Source: Lachnospiraceae bacterium KH1T2 (GTDB lineage: Bacteria > Bacillota > Clostridia > Lachnospirales > Lachnospiraceae). From it: a DNA stretch of 64,000 nucleotides. The position numbers and the translations under genes are program-made. The stretch is from assembly GCA_900114405.1 (NCBI GenBank), contig FOSY01000013.1, forward strand, positions 14,231 to 78,230, given 5' to 3'. Under the pieces are notes generated by a model. The model saw only the letters and a list, made by a program, of their open reading frames with translations, was not told the DNA's origin and searched no databases. Numbering within the stretch: the first letter of the stretch is position 1; every line of letters begins with the position of its first letter. Positions 28,001 to 33,920 of the stretch are shown in pieces.

Positions 28001-29210
28001 TGTTGAGCTTCATATATCCTCTGCTCTTCTTACCATACTCAGTCCCGACTGCGAATAAAGCTCCTGTAGTTTCAGTATTCGCTTCTTCCGAAACACCCTT
28101 GCAGCTGCAAAGTGCAGAGGTATCGTTTGTGCGCCTTTTTACCTTTTTTACGACTTCTATCTCGATAGGGAAATCCGCATCCTCCTTCACTTCATCAGGG
28201 ATGGAGATTTCATATGAGCCATTATCCAATGCTCTCATATCCGCCTCAAATGTACGTCCTGACGCATCAGTCACCTCAGGTCTTTCCATCGAGATCTTAT
28301 CGCCGAAATAAAGTAAACCGTCTTTTTCGTTTACATCCGCACCATTTACAGCGAAGTCATAAACTCCGGGTGCTTCATTATTAGAAACAGTTATCTTCTC
28401 TTCTATACCGTCATTAATGGTATTCAGCTCAAAGCCAGCACCATCTGCGATATTTTCATAGCTTACAGCATCTGTCTTTGGAAGTGAATAGATTTCAGCA
28501 TCCACATCTTCTTCCAATTCACTGCTTTCTTTAGATTCACTCTCTTCGCCATCTTCAACAGTCAGAACATCCGCTTCATCCTCTTCTGTAGCTTCTGTCT
28601 CAGATTCTTTTTTATCTTTCACATCTCTTTTGATACTTCCGCTGCATCTCCACGCATTTTCAGACTGTGAAGTATCTGAAAGTGCCATAAGCTCTGCACC
28701 GCCTTTTTCAAATGCAAAGGAAATATTTCCATCCCCTGCATCGACACTGAAAAGATGCGCACAATCAGCCGCTGCCGCAAAAGAAGCATTAAAGTTTCCT
28801 GCGACATTTCTGTAACCATTCGCAGTACTTCCGTCCGTTCCTACTGATGAGTCAGCATCCCCATAGAGACCGTTGTTTATCAGTATGAAGCTTCCTTCTT
28901 TTTCATAGCTTATATCTTCTGAATAAATGATTTTTTTGACCGAATGGTCAGACATTTGAAAAGATCTAGAATCTGCCGTTCTCTCATCCACGATTTCGAC
29001 CGGCTTAGAATTAAAACTCTGAGAATCATCTGCCGCATAGTACATCCCCGAATCTTCAGAAATGTCCATGGCATTGTCAGACATGGTTTCATCAACACTT
29101 TGCTGCTGAGGCACCTCACTCTCAGCCGCTGCCGCATTCATCGACGGTTCCGCCGCCAAAACTGCACACAAAACAAGCGCCATTCCGCGCTTTAAACTCC
29201 CATTTTTCAT
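22092..29210 (-). CDS. RHS/YD-repeat polymorphic toxin with AHH-like nuclease end
   Basis: 2372 residues. Sec signal peptide (about 1-28), acidic linker, a DNRLRE-type domain (about 380-530), YD repeats (about 860-960), two carbohydrate-binding-module-like segments starting NLVKNSGFEDASG (about 1095) and YNILENGGFEEV (about 1320) around an Asp-rich stretch, a long second YD-repeat block (about 1490-2110), and the RHS core end RYRGYY...SRYYDPQVKRFINRD (about 2110-2145). A glycine/alanine-rich hydrophobic segment (about 2200-2260) precedes the variable end (about 2270-2372) with EHHYATNKSK and HQGRHPNAYHDYI, a pattern of AHH/HNH-fold nucleases. The Imm11-type gene follows directly. It is probably an exported anti-competitor toxin; the secretion route beyond Sec is not shown. 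GGAGGA lies 11 bases before ATG. Confidence 0.85.
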   Translation of the reverse strand: MKNGSLKRGMALVLCAVLAAEPSMNAAAAESEVPQQQSVDETMSDNAMDISEDSGMYYAADDSQSFNSKPVEIVDERTADSRSFQMSDHSVKKIIYSEDISYEKEGSFILINNGLYGDADSSVGTDGSTANGYRNVAGNFNASFAAAADCAHLFSVDAGDGNISFAFEKGGAELMALSDTSQSENAWRCSGSIKRDVKDKKESETEATEEDEADVLTVEDGEESESKESSELEEDVDAEIYSLPKTDAVSYENIADGAGFELNTINDGIEEKITVSNNEAPGVYDFAVNGADVNEKDGLLYFGDKISMERPEVTDASGRTFEADMRALDNGSYEISIPDEVKEDADFPIEIEVVKKVKRRTNDTSALCSCKGVSEEANTETTGALFAVGTEYGKKSRGYMKLNMPELPKGAVVTDAKLNLKITGQGKNKVLVYEADGKSLEDLDKLTWKNQPFGKDISNEKPLDYCGNANGTVDITKAAKKWYKDSSIKKCLMFAIEDEKNCVGALKGVNIADKGDTFLEITYKNFTGLEDYWSTHDQSAGNAGAGTINDYTGILTFVHEDASSAGMRMPFSVQHAYSLNYDNSAVRSYGNGWKLSTEVTLKIPSGYADINDYPYVYTDSDGTEHYFKKKEVTYYRDGKSHTVASVGKDGERYYAAQDEDGLGLFVVPVTEDEFKEDYPLMITDRAGSVFMYFDRNGYLGIIRDSKYYESKSGDKLIIADNQPVSEISRKKEYRAVGPNDDPYTDYNKIKYNRASTGNSKAQGEIKAIAELNEEIKRAKNSQDRAASAAVCLSKAEKYMREFSIFKLRQSLANEMQSAIDILEKLSAGEGKGWDELDKKLGKIAKYDSDKLPAESYISSIKDASGDTGTFTYDGNGRLTSVTDPAGASDGKAKTDFTYDEKGNLVKITHTDGRSAVYTYDEDNRLVEAMDETGKAIRYDYGADGRSIRRVEERVYPSGTDKDKDKKGKKAVAGQAFLIDVTSNNETVFTFSGKNDRLNSDKKSKKKKTKKNKFITLTDEAKNDDVKNIYCFDNNGRTLSITSRLAGTNDVIGAGAYSYADEKKSESDEEDKEDKKGNKNDNTANKLSEAAQSGKSVINLVKNSGFEDASGRGWTVSADSNVEVKLSDHTKRLYRRSGKKAASITLKNAGDKGASISQKVGGIKGKNVYTASVYVKTAGITDKASASMHVYANGKEVEDYQPEGPDDWDEGENDDDDGSDDDDDADDDDSEESGKVSGNEAGADDIRNEIVSEDTGDQVADSGNVDTNTPSEISNGWRRLTKTFKTSASEVEIRLVFEGNNGTAYWDCAQLEKSEAASQYNILENGGFEEVKNDIPEGWSYDNDSGERPGRAAKHKGEYVEGKKSFVIEGETDKKKILSIKPEFDDSKASYVFNAHVNADCTPIRERRRCEVRVKRGDDTLAKTEIDPAVDGWQYISLKLPTKNYDNCRIEFCLKDTYGKLYIDNCMLTKNDVQKWKYGKNTGKLIERKVNEKPETYDVDKRGRKKHATDAAGQKTKYTYDANTNNLTEEYHSTGADKSYSYTKYGSLEKAVEKGDGKSITTSRKYTDDGEFLKSETDSRGNTTTYSYDEKRGLLSKTEMPMGQETKYEYDALGEVTGTEISGLKQGNFIFGVNINRDRSKAEFTYDGQHNLKTIKHGSEKYDFSYDSYGNLKEVRNGSDELLEKNIYAKRNGKLKSTTVAGGRLSYRYNEYEQIEAEKWNDGKTSYFTYDNDGKLSKVDDTGNQLIYNYNYDDAGRITDASVESGKGKGKEEKLALQNTYDKAGRIDTFSYRYKDTDVKTSSFEYREDNTLKETSLPSGAKEEFSYDGLGRIVRSDVTLGKNKKLSYVYDYVDGADGGTTRLLKSKLEAQGNNVIAPSDAGMDYDELGRIIRCDSMEYTYDGLNRLTGAYDTKSGKSWEYGYDDNGNITYETVNGVKNVYTYAKFDADVLCGYGPEKSVGESIEYSSSGNPLKYLGKTLSWTHGRMLKGIKGDGIELSFTYRNDGTRLTKKSGKDTTEYVLNGNTILAEVKSNGERLNYYYSGNGTLLQIGYIPSKGAAETYYTVVTNTLGDVSEIYDNNANLVGSYSYDPYGALLNIDKKNDPQGILEKNPFRYRGYYCDVETGWYYLNSRYYDPQVKRFINRDTTVLLTNSFDSPMQYNMYMYCEGDPINGVDKAGNICINKRDVIRTLEDIQEASTFISGLFSGMALGAATLGGGITFGSGGVGVLAGGACEVVALGCVQVVAVSITVVAAAGAAELAVCACTNSEGNSYARSKPIQEHHYATNKSKTYTSQFKEITDKYMLDLDKEWNKEMLPHQGRHPNAYHDYILDSMKQFDEIAQGDRDIFLKLYENLKAEIRSNPDMLYKDYWR

Positions 29211-29332
29211 GATATAGTCTTTCCTCCAAGTTGATAATTTATCAAGAAAATTTATTTCTTTTTCAATTTAGCACTTATTTTTAGTTTTGTGTGCAAAACC
29301 TGACGAATGGTAGCTGACAACTGACGAAATGC

Positions 29333-29402
29333 ATTTTTTTCCAAAGCAAAACCGAAAAGTCGTCTGCGCCCAAAACTGCTTATGCTCATTCTGATACTTT
29401 TC
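29333..29402 (-). pseudogene. relic of a response-regulator paralogue
   Basis: The minus strand reads KYQNEHKQFWAQTTFRFCF, closely matching EYQKEHKRVFAQTFGNFELF of the neighbouring response regulator at about residue 119. The bases also match (TATCAGAA.GAGCATAAG and GCGCAGAC are shared). The rest of the gene is gone and no ribosome site is present. It points to a tandem duplicate that decayed. Confidence 0.55.
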
Positions 29403-29436
29403 CGTTTTACCGCTTCTGCGTCCCTGCCTTATCTTC

Positions 29437-30234
29437 TCATCTATAACATATCTCATCGAGCTCTGAAGTATAGTACTCCGACCAGCTGTATTGATTCATA
29501 TATTCCCCGGCATAAACATATTTTGACTTATCCTTTTTTTCGAGATAATCATATAGATCACACTCTATCTTATCCTTTGCAATAGCCATACTTCCTCGCT
29601 GCTTAAGGATTATATTTTCCAGCTTAAGCTTATTAAAGGTATTCTGGAGATCCTGTCGAAGATTACACAAGTATGATGTCTTCTTATCCGGCTCGCCATC
29701 ATCTTCCCACATATTTGCAATAAGCTGACCATTAGTCGTCTGCGCTCCCCTGTTATTTACCAGAAGCGCGATGATCTCCTTCGTCCTCTTATACTTAAAT
29801 TCCACCGGCTTACCATCTACGAAAAGTTCAAAATTTCCAAATGTCTGCGCAAAAACCCTCTTATGCTCCTTCTGATATTCCGGAAATCTAAGATCTTTAA
29901 GCTCCCTCGTCACTGCTTCCGCCGTAGCTGGCATGAGTATATATCCACTGGCATGCATGTCTATCGCTTCATATGCATATTTTTTATTATTTCCGAGAAA
30001 TATCAGATTCACCGAAGAGTTCAGCTCTTTTAGATACAAGCCAAGCTCCATGCCTTTAAGGTCTGCCATCTCAGTCTCTATGAAAGCGACATCTATCTCC
30101 TTCTCTCGCGCATAAGCAAGCGCTCGAAGCGGGTCTTCAAACTCCAATATTTCAGACTCTTCGTCCACTCCATATATCAGGTCAGATACCAATTCGAGCT
30201 CGTCCCGCTTATCGTTTACGACAATTATCCTCAT
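29437..30234 (-). CDS. pseudo-receiver response regulator with winged-helix domain
   Basis: 265 residues. The receiver domain (about 1-118) keeps the fold but not the chemistry: the phospho-acceptor position is Glu53 (FIETEM in place of F.D..M), the conserved Thr/Ser is Gly (FLGNN), and the conserved Lys is Met (GYILMP). Residues about 125-265 form an OmpR/SARP-type winged helix (RTKEIIALLVNNRGAQTTNG). It probably binds DNA and does not depend on phosphorylation. No histidine kinase is adjacent. It begins right after the stop of the gene at 30235, in an operon with a HAD hydrolase and an AraC regulator. Confidence 0.8.
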   Translation of the reverse strand: MRIIVVNDKRDELELVSDLIYGVDEESEILEFEDPLRALAYAREKEIDVAFIETEMADLKGMELGLYLKELNSSVNLIFLGNNKKYAYEAIDMHASGYILMPATAEAVTRELKDLRFPEYQKEHKRVFAQTFGNFELFVDGKPVEFKYKRTKEIIALLVNNRGAQTTNGQLIANMWEDDGEPDKKTSYLCNLRQDLQNTFNKLKLENIILKQRGSMAIAKDKIECDLYDYLEKKDKSKYVYAGEYMNQYSWSEYYTSELDEICYR

Positions 30235-30738
30235 TCAAGCACCCCCTACCGAAAGGTCTACAGATACCGTCCTCTGCTCTCGCCTTTGCTGCGCTGTCAT
30301 GTGCAGCGGATCAGCTTCACCCACTATCAGCATTTCACCTTCATTTACTACCGTCTCGTGCAGTGTACCTGCCCTCAGGTCTGATATTACAAGTGCTGCA
30401 AACCTGTCATAATTGTCGTCATCTATCACCGGGAAATGATGTTTCATCCTATACCAATGCTTTGTATCATACCCCACGCTGCCTATGTAAAGTCGATCCG
30501 CCGTACCTGCAACCTCGTCCGGTCCCGCAGTTTCAACTCCCTCATACTCTTCATCATCACAAAAAAGCATTGCATATACACGAAGTATCAGCTCTCTTAC
30601 GGTCTCTTCTTTACCATTCTTTTTTACTTTACCGGTCACAGAATCCATGACCTTGTAGTAGTAGTCCTGAGCTTCTTCACTTTCTTCAAAGTGGACTATA
30701 GCCTCATAAAATTTCCTGTTTATGTAATCATTCTCCAT
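30235..30738 (-). CDS. conserved-looking protein of unknown function
   Basis: 167 residues from the ATG at 30736-30738 with AGGGAG 7 bases upstream; a TTG start 13 codons earlier would overlap the AraC gene. There is no signal peptide or membrane helix. The middle reads YIGSVGYDTKHWYRMKHHFP and FAALVISDLRAGTLHETV, a soluble mixed alpha/beta protein. Its stop abuts the start of the response regulator, suggesting a shared regulatory role. No family recognised. Confidence 0.65.
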   Translation of the reverse strand: MENDYINRKFYEAIVHFEESEEAQDYYYKVMDSVTGKVKKNGKEETVRELILRVYAMLFCDDEEYEGVETAGPDEVAGTADRLYIGSVGYDTKHWYRMKHHFPVIDDDNYDRFAALVISDLRAGTLHETVVNEGEMLIVGEADPLHMTAQQRREQRTVSVDLSVGGA

Positions 30739-30764
30739 AAAAAGTCTCCCTGCTCCGAAATATT

Positions 30765-31700
30765 TTAGAAATTCCAACCTTCAAGTGCTGATATACCATA
30801 CACTGGAAATTCGTGATTATTCTTTTTCGCATCCGCTTTCCACTGAAAAGGTGTCATCTGCGTTATCTTCTTAAAGTTTCTATTAAAAGTGGATTGTGAC
30901 TGAAAACCCACGCGGATAGCCACTTCCTCCATCGACAGATTCTCCCTGCTTATCAGACGACACGCCTCATCCACTCTTACATAATTCACATAGTCTGCAG
31001 GCTTCATATTCATCACGCTCTCAAAGCTTCTTCTGAAATGGGTCTCAGAAAGCCCGCAGGCGTTTGCCATATCCAGCACTTTGATATCTTCTGTAAAATG
31101 AAGCTTCACAAAGTCAAATACAGGCTGCAGCGTTCGCCCTGCTTTAGTATCAAGCTGCTTTTGATTTTCAGCACTTCCGGTCCTTAAGAGTTCTATAACA
31201 AGTGAATATATCTGACCATTGACGCTTTCTTTATAGTAAATCTTTTCTTCACGGCACTCTTCTATAATATTCTTTATAAGCGCCGCCATTTTAGGCTGCT
31301 GATCCACCGCAAAGATAAGCCCTTTCTTATTGATCGTCTTGATCGCATGCTCTTCAAACATGCTATTCATCTGCATTCTGTTTTTTACATAATTATCCAG
31401 ATCAATATAGAGAAACTCCCACTTGCATATATTTCCTCTGTCCGAAATCGTAGTATGCGGAATATATGCAGGGATTATCGTAAACATATCTCCAGTATAC
31501 CTGTAGCTTTTATCCTCGATGATAAGCTGCCCAGAACCTTCATAGCAAAAACCTATCTCCATGTAATTATGAAAGTGGAGTGTATTTCCGGTATCATTTC
31601 CATACTCTCTCTCCCAGCCCTTTCCGAGCAGCGACAGTATGTACTCCTCCGCCGGTATCGTATAATATCTGAATTCTAGTGGATGTTTATTTTTAGCCAT
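30765..31700 (-). CDS. AraC-family transcriptional regulator
   Basis: 311 residues. An N-terminal cupin domain for ligand binding (LHFHNYMEIGFCYEGSGQLI, about 40-60) and two C-terminal HTH motifs (about 195-290, ending VGFQSQSTFNRNFKKITQMT). AraC proteins of this type control sugar-use genes in Firmicutes. The start lies one base past the HAD hydrolase stop. Its target is not evident; no sugar-use gene is in the same operon. Confidence 0.9.
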   Translation of the reverse strand: MAKNKHPLEFRYYTIPAEEYILSLLGKGWEREYGNDTGNTLHFHNYMEIGFCYEGSGQLIIEDKSYRYTGDMFTIIPAYIPHTTISDRGNICKWEFLYIDLDNYVKNRMQMNSMFEEHAIKTINKKGLIFAVDQQPKMAALIKNIIEECREEKIYYKESVNGQIYSLVIELLRTGSAENQKQLDTKAGRTLQPVFDFVKLHFTEDIKVLDMANACGLSETHFRRSFESVMNMKPADYVNYVRVDEACRLISRENLSMEEVAIRVGFQSQSTFNRNFKKITQMTPFQWKADAKKNNHEFPVYGISALEGWNF

Positions 31701-31701
31701 T

Positions 31702-32430
31702 TCAAATCTCTAATTTTCCTAAGTATATCTTTCCGTCTCTCAGACACTCGCGGTAACTATCAATCCTATTCTCTACTCCAAGCTCCGCAGCCCTCTCTTC
31801 ATTGCCCGGCTTCGGATACTTCGTATACCACGCACAATTCCAGCCTGCATTTTTCGAGCCATAGATATCATTTTCAATATCATCACCAATGAAAACGCAC
31901 TCCTCAGGCTTCGCATCAAGCATCGTAAGGCAATAGTCAAAGAAGCCCTTAAACGGTTTCTCCTCTGCCGCTTCATCGCTGCATACTATCGTGTCAAAGT
32001 ACTTTTCAAGTCCCAGGCGATGTATCTTTTCATGCTGTATCTCTGCTGTCATGTTTGTACCGCAGCCGATGAAGATACCCTTTTCTTTCAGCGCTTTAAG
32101 CAGTTCCTCAATACCATCCTCGATCTCCAGATTATCAAGAAGTGTATCCCAATACAGATTTGCCAATATCCTTGCATGCGGATTCTGCGGAAGACCTCTC
32201 TTCATCAGGCAGCGCTTTGCGCGTATTATCCTGCTGTGATAAGCTGCATTATGAATTCCAAGACGCTCGATCTCCATATTCATCATTTCGCGCCAGTCCT
32301 CCATAGCCTCCTTTTGGGGTATAGAGAAATTCTTTTCAAAGTATTCCCCAAATGCCTTATTTCCAAGTGCTGTACCCTTATCAAAACTATATAATGTATT
32401 ATCCAGATCAAAAAATACTGCTTTTATCAT
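31702..32430 (-). CDS. HAD-family hydrolase
   Basis: 242 residues. HAD motif I DLDNTLYS (Asp nucleophile), motif II GCGTN, the conserved Lys in EEKPFKGFF, and motif IV GDDIENDIYG. The cap is helical, as in the YjjG/YfnB nucleotidase-phosphatase group. It probably removes phosphate from a small metabolite; the substrate is unknown. It is the first gene of a four-gene operon with a promoter at 32463-32491. Confidence 0.88.
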   Translation of the reverse strand: MIKAVFFDLDNTLYSFDKGTALGNKAFGEYFEKNFSIPQKEAMEDWREMMNMEIERLGIHNAAYHSRIIRAKRCLMKRGLPQNPHARILANLYWDTLLDNLEIEDGIEELLKALKEKGIFIGCGTNMTAEIQHEKIHRLGLEKYFDTIVCSDEAAEEKPFKGFFDYCLTMLDAKPEECVFIGDDIENDIYGSKNAGWNCAWYTKYPKPGNEERAAELGVENRIDSYRECLRDGKIYLGKLEI

Positions 32431-32462
32431 CTTTTTCCTCTTTAATTAATCCGTTTTTGTTT

Positions 32463-32491
32463 AGTATAGCAAATTGATTTTACCTACGCAA
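32463..32491 (-). promoter_or_regulatory. promoter of the HAD-AraC operon
   Basis: TTGCGT, 17-base spacer, TATACT, with TGC directly before the -10 (extended form), on the minus strand; divergent from the lysA promoter. Confidence 0.6.
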
Positions 32492-32507
32492 AAACTGTTG
32501 AAAACTC

Positions 32508-32536
32508 TTGACAGCACCACTTCATCACTTTAATGT
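32508..32536 (+). promoter_or_regulatory. candidate lysA promoter
   Basis: TTGACA at 32508-32513 and, 17 bases on, a weak TAATGT. A TATTAT at 32536 is too far from the -35. Confidence 0.45.
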
Positions 32537-32568
32537 ATTATCATAATCAAGCGACGAGGAGGCTTATT

Positions 32569-33837
32569 ATGAAAAAAACACCATTCGTAACTAATGAACA
32601 GCTTCAGGAGATCATAAAGACTTACCCTACTCCATTTCATTTATATGATGAAAAAGGAATACGTGAAAATGCCAAAGCCGTAAAGGAAGCCTTTTCATGG
32701 AATCCGGGTTATCGCGAATATTTCGCAGTAAAAGCTCTCCCAAATCCCTTTATCTTAAACATCCTCAAGGAATATGGTTTTGGCTGTGACTGCGCCTCAA
32801 CCACCGAGCTTTTGCTCGCTGATGCTTTGGGCTTTGCACCAGAGCAGATCATGTTCTCTTCTAATGATACACCTGCAAGTGAATTTAAGCTTGCAAGCGA
32901 GATCAATGCTATCGTTAATTTCGACGACATCACGCATATCTCTTTCTTTGAAAAGGCTGTCGGAAAATTTCCGGAAACTGTCTGCTGCCGTTACAATCCC
33001 GGCGGAGTTTATGAGATCAGCAACGGGATCATGGATAACCCAGGTGATGCAAAGTACGGCATGACCAAGGCACAGCTCTTCCAGGCGTTTAAGATCCTTA
33101 AAGAAAAGGGGGTTAAAAATTTTGGAATCCACTCTTTCCTTGTAAGCAACACAGTTACAAATGACTATTACCCTACTCTTGCGCGTACTCTTTTTGAGCT
33201 CGCAGCAGAAGTAAAGCAGGAAGTCGGCGTTCACATTTCATTTATAAACCTTTCAGGTGGTGTCGGCATCGCCTATCGTCCTGACCAGACGCCTAACGAT
33301 ATAAAGAAGATTGGTGAAGGTGTGCATAAAGCTTTTAATGATATCCTCGTCCCGGCCGGAATGAGTGATGTTTCGATATATACCGAAATGGGAAGATTTA
33401 TGACTGGTCCTTATGGATGCCTTGTCACTACTGCAATCCACGAAAAAAATATTTATAAGAACTACATCGGCGTAGATGCCTGCGCAGTCGACCTTATGCG
33501 CCCTGCCATGTATGGCGCTTACCACCACATAACTGTCATGGGCAAGGAAGATCAGGACTGTGACCATCTCTACGATATCACAGGCTCGCTCTGTGAAAAT
33601 AATGATAAATTTGCCATTGACCGCATGCTTCCAAAGATCGACCTAGGTGACTTACTGGTAATTCACGACACAGGTGCTCACGGATATTCCATGGGCTATA
33701 ATTACAACGGTAAGCTTAAGTCTAAAGAGCTGCTTCTCAAAGAAGACGGAAGTGTACAGCTGATTCGACGTGCCGAAACTCCAAAGGATTACTTTGCTAC
33801 ATTTGATTGCTTTGACATCTTAAAAAACATGCGATAA
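32569..33837 (+). CDS. lysA: PLP-dependent diaminopimelate decarboxylase-type enzyme
   Basis: 422 residues from ATG 32569, with GAGGAGG upstream (an earlier in-frame ATG at 32533 is not used). Fold type III decarboxylase. The PLP-binding Lys lies in YFAVKALPNP, and motifs INLSGGVGIAY, EMGRFMTGPYG and the Cys of GSLCENNDKF are typical of DapDC/LysA. It would convert meso-diaminopimelate to lysine. Family members with other substrates (carboxynorspermidine, ornithine or arginine) share the motifs, so substrate is probable, not proved. Single gene between a promoter and a strong terminator. Confidence 0.85.
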   Translation: MKKTPFVTNEQLQEIIKTYPTPFHLYDEKGIRENAKAVKEAFSWNPGYREYFAVKALPNPFILNILKEYGFGCDCASTTELLLADALGFAPEQIMFSSNDTPASEFKLASEINAIVNFDDITHISFFEKAVGKFPETVCCRYNPGGVYEISNGIMDNPGDAKYGMTKAQLFQAFKILKEKGVKNFGIHSFLVSNTVTNDYYPTLARTLFELAAEVKQEVGVHISFINLSGGVGIAYRPDQTPNDIKKIGEGVHKAFNDILVPAGMSDVSIYTEMGRFMTGPYGCLVTTAIHEKNIYKNYIGVDACAVDLMRPAMYGAYHHITVMGKEDQDCDHLYDITGSLCENNDKFAIDRMLPKIDLGDLLVIHDTGAHGYSMGYNYNGKLKSKELLLKEDGSVQLIRRAETPKDYFATFDCFDILKNMR

Positions 33838-33870
33838 GAAAGGTTCCAACAAATTTCTTATAAGTAAAAT

Positions 33871-33912
33871 AAGCCGTGAAAAATGATTTCTCTCATTCTT
33901 CACGGCTTTATT
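33871..33912. terminator. bidirectional terminator
   Basis: AAGCCGTGAA/TTCACGGCTT plus inner AATGA/TCATT, with T runs on both sides; serves lysA and the pectinesterase gene. Confidence 0.85.
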
Positions 33913-33920
33913 ATTTAATC

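Noticed and set aside
29268..29456. 62-codon minus-strand ORF after the response regulator
   Set aside because: No ribosome site and it begins inside the regulator gene; only the internal relic of a paralogue is supported.
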